This document shows, in pieces, positions 28,886-38,242 of a stretch of 64,000 nucleotides of DNA (the first letter of the stretch is position 1; each line of letters opens with the position of its first letter). The notes below the pieces were generated by a model. That model was not told where the DNA came from. It made no database searches and was given only the letters and a program-made list of their open reading frames with translations. Location: positions 1-64,000 of the forward strand of contig JABGSN010000023.1 of assembly GCA_018647765.1 (NCBI GenBank), read 5' to 3'. A program made the position numbers and the translations under genes. The stretch is from Oceanospirillaceae bacterium (GTDB taxonomy: Bacteria > Pseudomonadota > Gammaproteobacteria > Pseudomonadales > Balneatricaceae).

Positions 28886-30433
28886 ATGAGTGAAGCCCGC
28901 GGACGCCGCAAAAGCGGTGGTGGTCGTAGTGCACGTCAAGCATCACGTGCCGCAGACACTGTAACAGCACCGGCCTTTATTACTCGCCAACTAAATCCAT
29001 TTGAAGTGTTGGATGAAGCTGGCCTAGAGCTAATAGAGCGCAATGCCGACATTATCTTAGCTGAAACTGGCATTGAATTTCGTGACGACCCAGAAGCGCT
29101 AGCAGTACTTAAGGCTGCGGGCGCCAGTGTCGATGGCGAGCGTGTACGTTTTCCTCACGGGATGTGTCGCCAGATCATCCAAGCCTCTGCACCTTCAACT
29201 TACACTCAACACGCACGCAACAGTGAGCGTAACTTAGACATCGGCGGCAAAAACACCATCTTTGCGCCAGGTTATGGCTGCCCATTTGTACGCGATTTAG
29301 ACAACGGCCGTCGATACGCCACTATCAATGATTTCCAAAACTTCGTTAAGCTGGCTTACATGTCGCCTTACATGCACCACTCTGGTGGTACTGTATGTGA
29401 ACCCGTAGACGTACCCGTAACCACTCGCCACCTAGACATGCTTTACAGCCACATTAAGTACAGCGACAAAGCCTTTATGGGGTCTGTGACTGCACCATCT
29501 CGAGCGCAAGATACCGTGAACATGGCAAAGATTGTATTTGGTGAAGAGTTTGTCAAAAACAATACCGTGACCACTAGCTTAATCAACGCTAACTCACCTA
29601 TGACCTTTGACGACACCATGCTGGGTGCGGCCAAAATTTACGCCGAAAACAAGCAAGCTTGTGTAGTTACACCATTTATTCTTGCTGGTGCTATGTCGCC
29701 AGTAACCGTTGCCGGAACATTGGCACAGGTGTTGGCGGAAGTGTTAGCCGGCATTACCTTTATTCAGCTGTACCGCCCTGGCACGCCGTGTATCTTCGGC
29801 ACCTTTGCTAGCTCCATCTCGATGCAGTCTGGCGCACCCACCTTCGGTACACCCGAGCCAGCGTTAGTACTTTACGGTGCTGCGCAATTGGCTCGTCGCT
29901 TAGGTGTGCCGTTCCGTAGTGGTGGTTCGTTACCGGGCTCCAAAATTGCCGACGCTCAGGCGGCTTACGAAAGTGCCAACACCCTCATGCCAACCATTAT
30001 GGCTGGAGTTAACTTTGCCCTTCACTCTGCCGGTTGGTTAGAAGGTGGCCTGTCTATGGGTTATGAAAAGTTCGTTATGGACTGTGACCAACTGGGCATG
30101 GCGCATACCTTCTGCAAGGGTGTAGATTTATCTGAAAATGGCCAAGCCATGGACGCTATCCGTGAAGTTGGCCCAGGCAACCATTTCTTAGGCTGCACAC
30201 ACACACAGGCTAACTTCAAAGACGCCTTTTATATGTCTAATCTTGCTGACAACAACAGCTTTGAGCAGTGGGAAGAAGACGGCAGCCAAGACATTCAAGT
30301 GCGGGCTAACAAGTTGTGGAAGAAGATGCTCAACGACTACCAAGCCCCAGCTTTGGACCAGAGCATTGATGACGGCTTGAACGACTTTATGGCCAAGCGT
30401 AGAGAAGAACTAGCTGGCACTGGCGACTTCTAA
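28886..30433 (+). CDS. MttB/MtgB-superfamily (non-pyrrolysine) methylamine methyltransferase
   Basis: LIERNADIILAETGIEFRDDPEALAVLKAAGASVDG.RVRFP, FAPGYGCPFVRDLDNGRRYAT; no in-frame TAG. Confidence 0.9.
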   Translation: MSEARGRRKSGGGRSARQASRAADTVTAPAFITRQLNPFEVLDEAGLELIERNADIILAETGIEFRDDPEALAVLKAAGASVDGERVRFPHGMCRQIIQASAPSTYTQHARNSERNLDIGGKNTIFAPGYGCPFVRDLDNGRRYATINDFQNFVKLAYMSPYMHHSGGTVCEPVDVPVTTRHLDMLYSHIKYSDKAFMGSVTAPSRAQDTVNMAKIVFGEEFVKNNTVTTSLINANSPMTFDDTMLGAAKIYAENKQACVVTPFILAGAMSPVTVAGTLAQVLAEVLAGITFIQLYRPGTPCIFGTFASSISMQSGAPTFGTPEPALVLYGAAQLARRLGVPFRSGGSLPGSKIADAQAAYESANTLMPTIMAGVNFALHSAGWLEGGLSMGYEKFVMDCDQLGMAHTFCKGVDLSENGQAMDAIREVGPGNHFLGCTHTQANFKDAFYMSNLADNNSFEQWEEDGSQDIQVRANKLWKKMLNDYQAPALDQSIDDGLNDFMAKRREELAGTGDF

Positions 30434-30460
30434 AGTTTAACCACCTGTGCAATAGCCATT

Positions 30461-30495
30461 AAAGCCTCCGTTGTTATGCATCAGGAGGCTTTTTT
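30461..30495 (+). terminator. Rho-independent terminator after the MttB-family gene
   Basis: aaagcctcc...ggaggctttttt. Confidence 0.85.
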
Positions 30496-30514
30496 ATGTG
30501 CGCAGTTTTAGTGC

Positions 30515-30823
30515 TTAACTGCCACCCATACACGGTGCCGTAGGAGGCATCTTCGCTTGACGCGCCTGCCACTGATCAGGTGTGTAACAGTGTAGAGCTA
30601 AGGCATGAATCGGGTTGCTCATCAGTGCGCCCACTAAGGCGTACACCTGCTGGTGCCGCTTCACCAACCCTAAGCCTTCAAACTCCTGGGATACTAATAC
30701 CAAATTGTAATGGCTATCGGTGGCCGAGCCACTGTGCTTGTGGCTGTCATTGTCAAGTTGGTGGTGTATTACTTTGAGTGGCAACAACACCGACTCCAGC
30801 AGTTTTTGTGCAGTGGTGTCCAC
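30515..30823 (-). CDS. BolA family protein
   Basis: DNDSHKHSGSATDSHYNLVLVSQEFEGLGLVKRHQQVYALVGALMSNPIHALALHCYTPDQW. Confidence 0.88.
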   Translation of the reverse strand: MDTTAQKLLESVLLPLKVIHHQLDNDSHKHSGSATDSHYNLVLVSQEFEGLGLVKRHQQVYALVGALMSNPIHALALHCYTPDQWQARQAKMPPTAPCMGGS

Positions 30824-31000
30824 AGCAATTCCTCAGTTTTGTGTAATACCGCATGGTAGCACGAAAGCCCCTCTCGACCTTGCTTAAGGGCCATAATAAA
30901 TAACACCAAAAAAACCCATTCAAATTTTATATTTATTCATTTTTATTATATTTACCTTATCCCAGCTGAATTCGCCAGATTATAGGTTTAGGAAATAGAA

Positions 31001-32552
31001 ATGAAATTATGTATGCGCCGCAGGCACCATGCCAAGTTTGGCATGAGCCTTTTATACGAAATATTGCTGAGCGCGTGGAGCCAAACCCCACCCACTACAC
31101 CGCTCCAAAGTGCGCCTACAACACCGGCAAACATCAGTTTTGCCCTAAGTAAAGCCTATACCCTAGCCCAAACGGTGGCGCCCACTGCAGCCACTCCGAT
31201 CAAGGCGTCTCTGTATGGGTTTCATCATATTCAAACTCAGCTACAGCCCCAAAACACACTTTTTTACACGGCTCAAAATAACGCCCTAGCGTTAGTAGAA
31301 ACCTACTGGGAACTGGCCATAATTCACTATGCCTTACAGCGTGTATGGCTGGTTCAAAAACTGCTGATGCCGCCTGTAGCATCACAAGGCACAAGCAACA
31401 CCGACGCCGTGTAGCCAGCTGGACACATTAAGCGCATTGGCAGGCACCGAGCGTCAGTTGTCACACCATCAAACACAAGTCGGTCGTCGGCTATCACAAC
31501 TCACAGGCCTCGCGCAGACCCACTTTTCTTTACATCACTTACCTTTATCGCAACTGCACGTACAGCTGCCCAACCCTAGTCATCTGGACCTTGACCAATT
31601 TACAAAACGCTTACTCAAACAGAGTTACAGCGCTATTTACGCTAACTTAAGAAATAACTTCCCAAGCCTAAAAATACTGCAATACCGTCGATTATATGAA
31701 GACTCCATGCTGGGAAAATGCGTGTGGTCACAAATATCCAGCGCGCTACTGACTAAAGCCCACCAACGTGAACCCGCAACCGCATCGCCCACCCTGTCCA
31801 AAGAGACCCATTTGGCCCAGCTCAACTTGGCATTGGTTAATTACCATTACCAGTATCAAAAAATGCAGAGTTTAAAGGCGCAATACCAAACCTCAGAAAG
31901 TCATTTTCGGCTCAGCTGAAATAGGCAGCTCAATAACACAGTAAGCCCACAGTCCATGTATTCCCTTAGTGTTGAGGCCATGGCGATACACCTAATCTAC
32001 CTGCAGTCGACACTCGACACAGTGCAAGCCTACGCCAAAATTTTGTCCAGTTCTCACCTTGCACTCGGTTCGTGGCAACAGCCGCTTGAGCAATTATCCT
32101 TGGCTCGCTCCAACCAGAACAAGTTATCTGACATTGTCGACTTGGCACCTGCCAGTAGCGAACAATCGGGCTCACTCAATAGCGATGACTTGGTAAGCAT
32201 TATGTCCTACAACGACGCCCAAAACCACTCAGCCAATGACATAAATAACCTAGCACTAGAGGCCCATTATAAAAGGAGTGGAGAAGGCGCCATCATTAGC
32301 GCAGCCGTAGAGCCCTATTTATGGCAAATCAACATGGGTGCCAACACGGCCAAAACCAAGGCTCAAGCTTACGATTACGCGCCGATGCTAAACCATCAAC
32401 TGTATAGCGAACACACCGTTGAGCAAACATCCAGCGGGGTGAAAACAAGTAGGATAAAGACCAAGGGCCTTGGGCATGATCGAGCGAGGCAACTATGCAT
32501 AAAACTCAAAAGCGTGGGCCAACAGTGTTGGGTGATACAAAGCGAACTGTAA
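31001..32552 (+). pseudogene. Fragmented TolC-like outer-membrane factor, possibly with C-terminal SPOR-like segment
   Basis: Three consecutive + strand ORFs (31001-31414 frame 2; 31437-31919 and 31956-32552 both frame 0). Fragment 1 ends ALALVETYWELAIIHYALQRVWLVQKLL; fragment 2 frame reads QLDTLSALAGTERQLSHHQTQVGRRLSQLTGL, as in TolC helical hairpins; fragment 3 ends DRARQLCIKLKSVGQQCWVIQSEL. Confidence 0.5.
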
Positions 32553-33187
32553 TTAACCTTTTAACGATTTGAGGGCACCTTGGTAAAGCCACCACTGACT
32601 TTCATTGAGGGCATAAATGGGTTTGAGGCTCGGTAATTGAACATCGACTTTAATGCGACTCGTGCGGTTATCGAGAATATAGAATTGGCCATCTAAATGA
32701 ACTGACAGCACTGCGTGATACTCGTCGATTTTGCTGTCTTTAGAAATAATCAACCGCATGTCTTGGGTTGCAAAACCGAGCTCACGTAGAGCAAAGTACT
32801 TAGCGATGCTGTAATCCTCGCAGTCGCCCTTACCATTAGCAAAAAAAATTCAGCCGGTGAAGCCTAATAGTCATTGGTGCCATACTGTCGTTTGTCGCTA
32901 GTGTAGCGCACTCGATTGACCAACTTGTTAACACTGTTTAATTGTTCCATCTGATTGGCACCTTTAAGCTTATACAGACGATCTAACACATCACTGGGTA
33001 AACAACCATTGGATTCACCGGCACAGGATGCCGCTTTAGTGGACCCATGACGATCCAGCATAGTGCGCCATTATTCAAACATCGTAGCTGGCGATTGGTG
33101 GGTCTGAGACACTTCACCTAAGGGTGCACTCATGGCACTGGTATAGGCCGAAAGGGTTAAACACATCAACAACATTAAATATTTCAT
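32553..33187 (-). pseudogene. lapG: LapG-type transglutaminase-like cysteine protease, decayed
   Basis: Joined reading MKYLMLLMCLTLSAYTSAMSAPLGEVSQTHQSPATMFE*WRTMLDRHGST...NSVNKLVNRVRYTSDKRQYGTNDY*ASPAEF/ANGKGDCEDYSIAKYFALRELGFATQDMRLIISKDSKIDEYHAVLSVHLDGQFYILDNRT; two in-frame stops plus a frameshift at an A8/T8 run. Confidence 0.85.
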
Positions 33188-33433
33188 GTCGCGTTTCCAT
33201 GTAGATTTTGCTTAACGCCAATCTAGCACTGGGCTGCGTATTTATTGTTTAAGAGTTGTTGAGAAGAAATAGGCTTTACGTCTTTTTTTTGTAAGCTGGC
33301 CAAGCTTACCAATCAGTAAACCCTAATTATGTAACTCAACTGTAAATGGTGGCTAAAATAGGTTAATTATGTTGCACATACCTACAGCCACCGATAAAGG
33401 TTTAAGCTATTCAAATAAAGTGCTTTTTTACCC

Positions 33434-33462
33434 TTGACTCAGGGCCAATAGATCATTAATAT
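33434..33462 (+). promoter_or_regulatory. sigma70 promoter for the tRNA-Asn pair
   Basis: TTGACT-N17-TAATAT with GC-rich discriminator, just upstream of tRNA-Asn 1. Confidence 0.8.
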
Positions 33463-33483
33463 TCGCGCCTCGCATTGAGTGAT

Positions 33484-33559
33484 TCCTCGATAGCTCAGTT
33501 GGTAGAGCAGTAGACTGTTAATCTATTGGTCCCAGGTTCAAGTCCTGGTCGAGGAGCCA
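33484..33559 (+). tRNA. tRNA-Asn(GTT), copy 1
   Basis: 76-nt cloverleaf, anticodon loop CTGTTAA, GGTTCAAGTCC T-arm, CCA encoded. Confidence 0.95.
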
Positions 33560-33582
33560 ACCTCAACGCGAAACCCCGTGAT

Positions 33583-33658
33583 TCCTCGATAGCTCAGTTG
33601 GTAGAGCAGTAGACTGTTAATCTATTGGTCCCAGGTTCAAGTCCTGGTCGAGGAGCCA
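33583..33658 (+). tRNA. tRNA-Asn(GTT), copy 2 (identical to copy 1)
   Basis: Same 76-nt sequence repeated 99 bp downstream. Confidence 0.95.
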
Positions 33659-33668
33659 CTCTAAATTT

Positions 33669-33696
33669 AAAAAAGCCGCTTAATTGCGGCTTTTTT
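33669..33696 (+). terminator. Rho-independent terminator of the tRNA-Asn pair
   Basis: aaaaaagccgc ttaatt gcggctttttt. Confidence 0.9.
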
Positions 33697-33758
33697 GTGC
33701 CTAAAGAAAGCCAGGCCTACTCCGACGTAACGAACAGCTAGCAACAGAGACTATTTGT

Positions 33759-34751
33759 ATGTGGTTTAAAAATATCCGTATTTACCGTTTTACCAAACCT
33801 TTCACGTTAACCGCAGAGGAACTAGATCAAGCACTATCCGCCGCGCCTTTCGTACCCTGCGCTAGTCAAGACCAAAAACGTATAGGTTGGGTCTCCCCTA
33901 TTACCGGCCATGTTGAACAAAGCGGTTTTGCTCACGCCAGCCAAAGCTACATTATGGTTTGCGCCAAACGCCAAGAAAAGGTTTTACCTGCAGCCGTTGT
34001 AAATGAGCTTTTAGCCGAAAAGGTTGGCACCATCGAAGATGCCGAAGCCCGCAAGGTTGGCCGAAAGCAGCGCTTACAGTTGAAAGACGAAGTAATGATG
34101 GACCTATTGCCTAGGGCTTTCACACGCTCTCAATTGCAATACGCTTACATTGACCCTGAGCAAGGTTATCTGATTGTCGATACTGCATCAGCCACGAGAG
34201 CTGAAGAGCTAATTAACACCTTGCGCGACACCTTAGGTACGATGGCTGTGGTACCACTATCCACCCTACAAGCGCCTGTTAATGCCATGACAAGCTGGGT
34301 CACCTCTACCTTAGCGCCTGAAAACACCGTGCTTGGTGAAGAGTGTGAACTGGCTGATGCCAAAGAAGCCGGCAGCGTTATTCGCTGTAAACAACAAGAC
34401 TTGTCATCTACCGAAATTGCCAACCTGTTAGCGTCTGGCATGCTGGTCACCAAATTAGCTTTACATTGGATGGAAGGCATCAATTTCATGCTGGATGACC
34501 AACTATCCATCAAACGTTTACGCTTTGAGGACAAGGTGCACGAGAAAACCGACACTACAGAAGCACAGTCCGTAGTGGAACAATTTGATATCGAATTCTC
34601 TGTCATGACTATTGAACTAGAAGCCCTAATCAGTAATCTATTAAAGGCATTGGGAGGGGTAAATACAAAAACTGCATCGGTGGAAGAAATTGTTGCCAAG
34701 GCCAGCCGTGATGAGGCAAATAACACCAAGGTTGAAGAGGTTAGCTTCTAG
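33759..34751 (+). CDS. rdgC: Recombination-associated protein RdgC
   Basis: MWFKNIRIYRFTKPFTL, IGWVSPITGH, QEKVLPAAVVNELLAEKV; 330 aa. Confidence 0.95.
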   Translation: MWFKNIRIYRFTKPFTLTAEELDQALSAAPFVPCASQDQKRIGWVSPITGHVEQSGFAHASQSYIMVCAKRQEKVLPAAVVNELLAEKVGTIEDAEARKVGRKQRLQLKDEVMMDLLPRAFTRSQLQYAYIDPEQGYLIVDTASATRAEELINTLRDTLGTMAVVPLSTLQAPVNAMTSWVTSTLAPENTVLGEECELADAKEAGSVIRCKQQDLSSTEIANLLASGMLVTKLALHWMEGINFMLDDQLSIKRLRFEDKVHEKTDTTEAQSVVEQFDIEFSVMTIELEALISNLLKALGGVNTKTASVEEIVAKASRDEANNTKVEEVSF

Positions 34752-34759
34752 GGACGGTA

Positions 34760-35215
34760 CTAAATTGGCAGCCCGTGGCGTTTAACCTCTTTTAAAATCA
34801 CATTAGTAAGCACGTTTTCCACGCAAGTCACCTTAAACAAAAAGCGATCCAGAAAATCGTTGTAGGCCTGTATATCCTCACACACCACTAGCATGCTGTA
34901 ATCCTCACGCCCAGTGGTGGCATAACACTCCACCACCAAATCACAATTGGCCATGGACTGTTCAAACTTGGCGCCATTTTCTGGATCATGGCGCGATAAA
35001 CTAACGTCGACCATGGCACGAAAATTCATACCCAGTTTAGCTTCATCAATCACCACACCATAACGACGAATGATGCCAGCCTCTTCCAAGGCCTTGACCC
35101 GACGCCAGCAAGCCGAAGGTGACATACCCACCTGTTCGGCCATTTCCACATTGCTACGCCTACAGTCTTGATACAAGAGTTCAATGAGCTGTCGATCCTG
35201 ATTGCTAATATGCAT
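34760..35215 (-). CDS. Lrp/AsnC family transcriptional regulator
   Basis: LLYQDCRRSNVEMAEQVGMSPSACWRRVKALEEAGIIRRYGVVID. Confidence 0.93.
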   Translation of the reverse strand: MHISNQDRQLIELLYQDCRRSNVEMAEQVGMSPSACWRRVKALEEAGIIRRYGVVIDEAKLGMNFRAMVDVSLSRHDPENGAKFEQSMANCDLVVECYATTGREDYSMLVVCEDIQAYNDFLDRFLFKVTCVENVLTNVILKEVKRHGLPI

Positions 35216-35362
35216 ATGGAATTATTACCCTAAAAATTACACAAATGTGGAAATAATACCCATATTATACGCATATTAATGCACAAATAAACAACATTTT
35301 CCAGCATATATGAATATCATTACCTAGAGCTATTAACCTCAATTACTGTTTGGAATTCAGCT

Positions 35363-36997
35363 ATGTCTCAGGCAAACTCAAAAAGCTATATCTATCAATC
35401 CATCGCTCAATCGATGGTAGACCACGACATAGACACCATGTTTGGCCTAATGGGTGATGCCAACCTGTTTATGGTGGATCATTTCGTACGCCACTGCGGC
35501 GGTACCTTTATTCCTGCAGCCATTGAAGGTAGTTCTGTATTAATGGCTTTAGCCTACGCTAAGGTGTCGGGCAAAGTCGGTATAGCCACCGTGACCCATG
35601 GCCCGGCGCTGACCAATTGCACCACAGCACTCGTAGAAGGGGTTAGAGCGCGTATGCCTATGGTGTTGCTGGCAGGTGATACACCCGCAGCTAATCCGCA
35701 AAACTTGCAGAACATCGACCAAAGAGAACTCATCAAAACCACCGGTGCCGGCTTTACCCAACTGCGCGCGCCTGAAACTGTCACCCAAGATATCGCCCAG
35801 GCTATTTACCGCACACAAACAGAAAATCGCCCCATCGTGGTCAACATGCCCGCCGATTTCATGTGGCAAGAGTTAGCTCACAAAAGTGTTAAATTACCGG
35901 TATTTAATACCCCAAATTTGGTGCCCAAAGGCGATGATTTCGACAACGCCATTGGTATGATCGCCTCGGCTAAACGCCCAGTAATTCTCGCCGGTAGTGG
36001 TGCTATAAATGCCAAAGACAACCTAGTACAACTGGCCGATCGCCTAGAGGCCCCGTTAGCCACAACCTTGAAAGCCAAAGGTTTATTTAGCGATCAACCC
36101 TATAATATGGACATTTTTGGCACCTTAAGCACTAATGCGGCCTACGACTTAATCGCCAAGTCAGATTGTATTATTTGTTTTGGCACCAGCCTACATCACT
36201 TCACCACCGACAAAGGCAAACTGGTTGATGGCAAACGTGTAATCCAAATTAATAACGAACCCACCGAAATCGGCAAAAATCATCACCCAACAGTGGGTCT
36301 CACAGCCGATGCTCGCCTGACGGCAGAGAACATCATTTATTGGTTAAACGAAGCTGAAGTGCCTGCTAGTGGATTTACCTTGGATCTTGAACCATTTAGC
36401 TTGCATCGCCATGCTCCCGCTAAAAGACAAATGGCCTCCGCTAGCCATGTAGACTATATCTACGCCTTAGAACGACTGGAGGAGAGCTTACCCAAGCAAC
36501 GCATCCTTACCAGTGACGGAGGGCGTTTTATGACTGAAGTGTGGTGTAGAGTGTCTGTGCCATGCCCACGCTATTTTCTAAATACCGCTCACTTTGGGTC
36601 TATTGGTTTGGGCCTCCAAGAAGCCATTGGCGCCAGCTTTGCCAATACTGATTTACCCGTAGTGATGTTCACCGGTGATGGTGGCTTTATGATGGGCGGC
36701 ATCAACGAGTTTAATACCGCCGTGCGTATGAACAGTGACCTGATTGTTATTGTTGCCAATGACTCGGCCTACGGTGCCGAACATATTCAATTCATCGATC
36801 GTCAAATGGACCCAAGCCTTGCTATGTTCTCCTGGCCCTCTTTTGCCGAAGTGGCTACGACCCTTGGCGGTGAAGGTATCGAGGTGGCTTCTGTAGATGA
36901 CCTTGAAATAGCCATGACGGCCATCCAAAAACGATCCAAACCATTGCTCATTGAACTAAAGCTAGACCCCAATGACGTGCCAAGAATGCGTTTGTAG
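35363..36997 (+). CDS. ThDP-dependent enzyme, acetolactate synthase-like, substrate unknown
   Basis: IEGSSVLMALAYAKVSGKVGIATVTHGPALTN; ThDP motif GDGGFMMGGINEFNTAVRMNSDLIVIVAND. Confidence 0.9.
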   Translation: MSQANSKSYIYQSIAQSMVDHDIDTMFGLMGDANLFMVDHFVRHCGGTFIPAAIEGSSVLMALAYAKVSGKVGIATVTHGPALTNCTTALVEGVRARMPMVLLAGDTPAANPQNLQNIDQRELIKTTGAGFTQLRAPETVTQDIAQAIYRTQTENRPIVVNMPADFMWQELAHKSVKLPVFNTPNLVPKGDDFDNAIGMIASAKRPVILAGSGAINAKDNLVQLADRLEAPLATTLKAKGLFSDQPYNMDIFGTLSTNAAYDLIAKSDCIICFGTSLHHFTTDKGKLVDGKRVIQINNEPTEIGKNHHPTVGLTADARLTAENIIYWLNEAEVPASGFTLDLEPFSLHRHAPAKRQMASASHVDYIYALERLEESLPKQRILTSDGGRFMTEVWCRVSVPCPRYFLNTAHFGSIGLGLQEAIGASFANTDLPVVMFTGDGGFMMGGINEFNTAVRMNSDLIVIVANDSAYGAEHIQFIDRQMDPSLAMFSWPSFAEVATTLGGEGIEVASVDDLEIAMTAIQKRSKPLLIELKLDPNDVPRMRL

Positions 36998-37021
36998 ATT
37001 CGTTACCTGTGTTAACTCAAA

Positions 37022-38242
37022 TCAAACCACCAAACCCGCGCTGTAACCAGAAGACCAAGCCCACTGAAAATTGTAGCCGCCAAGGTGACCGGTGACGTCC
37101 AATACTTCGCCAATAAAAAACAATCCTGGTTGTTGTTTGGCTTCCATGGTTTTGGAGCTGATGCCGTCGGTATCCACTCCGCCTAAAGTCACTTCTGCTG
37201 TACGGTAGCCTTCGGTAGCAGAAGGCTTGATGCGCCAATGACTGATTTGTTGGGCGATGAACACAAGTTTCTTATCACTAAAGTCACTCAGTGGTGCTGT
37301 GGCTAGCTCTGGCCACCATAGGTTTTGTATTTCACTAACCAAAGACTTAGCCATCTTTTGGCTAAGTAGGGTTTTTAACAAGCTTTTGCCTTGTTGCTGC
37401 TTGGCATTGAGTAACCACTGGGCCACATCATCGTCGGGCAAAAGGTTAATGATGACTTCGTCTCCTGGTGACCAGTAGTTCGAAATTTGCAAAATAACAG
37501 GGCCACTCAGGCCGCGGTGGGTAAACAGCAAGTTCTCTTTAAAACTCTGTTGCTTGCAGGTCACGCCTACTTCTAAGGCTAAGCCAGACAAACGCTCACA
37601 GATTGACTTGAGATTACCGCTAAACATAAATGGTACCAACCCGGCCTTTCGCTCAACCAGCGCTACATCAAACTGCTGAGCAATGTCATAACCAATACCA
37701 CTGCCTCCTAGCGTGGGAATAGACAAGGCCCCCGTGGCCACCACTAGCGTTTCACACACCAAACTAAGGGGTTGGTTGTTTTGGCTAAAACTAAGCTGAT
37801 AACGGCTTGCCGTGGCCTGTACAGCCTTTACTTCATCAAGTTGGCAGCGTGTTTTTATTTCCACACCCACTTGTTCACATTCGTGCAGCAGCATATTCAA
37901 GATATCTTTGGCTGAATGCTGGCAAAATAGCTGCCCGTGCTTACGCTCTTCAAATTCAATACCATGTTGCTCGACCATGGCAATGAAGTCCCATTGGCTA
38001 TATCGAGTTAGTGCGGCTTTACAGAAGTGAGGGTTAGCAGAAATAAAGTGATCAGGCTCAACATAATAGTTGATGAAATTACAGCGTCCCCCGCCCGACA
38101 TCAAAATCTTTTTACCTACTTTATTGGATTTCTCTAGCACCAGCACTTTTCTGCCACGGCGCGCAGCCGTAAAGGCGCATAGCAATCCAGAGGCACCTGC
38201 GCCGAGAATAATCACATCGTAATGGTTGGAGGCGTGTTTCAC
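37022..38242 (-). CDS. HI0933/YhiN-family flavoprotein (NAD(P)/FAD-dependent oxidoreductase)
   Basis: YDVIILGAGASGLLCAFTAARRGRKVLVLEKSNKVGKKILMSGGGRCNFIN; C-terminal VTGHLGGYNFQWAWSSG. Confidence 0.92.
   Translation of the reverse strand: MKHASNHYDVIILGAGASGLLCAFTAARRGRKVLVLEKSNKVGKKILMSGGGRCNFINYYVEPDHFISANPHFCKAALTRYSQWDFIAMVEQHGIEFEERKHGQLFCQHSAKDILNMLLHECEQVGVEIKTRCQLDEVKAVQATASRYQLSFSQNNQPLSLVCETLVVATGALSIPTLGGSGIGYDIAQQFDVALVERKAGLVPFMFSGNLKSICERLSGLALEVGVTCKQQSFKENLLFTHRGLSGPVILQISNYWSPGDEVIINLLPDDDVAQWLLNAKQQQGKSLLKTLLSQKMAKSLVSEIQNLWWPELATAPLSDFSDKKLVFIAQQISHWRIKPSATEGYRTAEVTLGGVDTDGISSKTMEAKQQPGLFFIGEVLDVTGHLGGYNFQWAWSSGYSAGLVV

Noticed and set aside
28886-30433. Pyrrolysine-containing MttB
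   Set aside because: No in-frame TAG in the 515-aa ORF; it belongs to the non-Pyl branch of the family.
33290-33315. gtaagctggccaagcttac hairpin as a terminator
   Set aside because: The T-run is on the 5' side of the stem on the + strand and becomes an A-run 3' on the minus strand, so it does not form a Rho-independent terminator in either direction.
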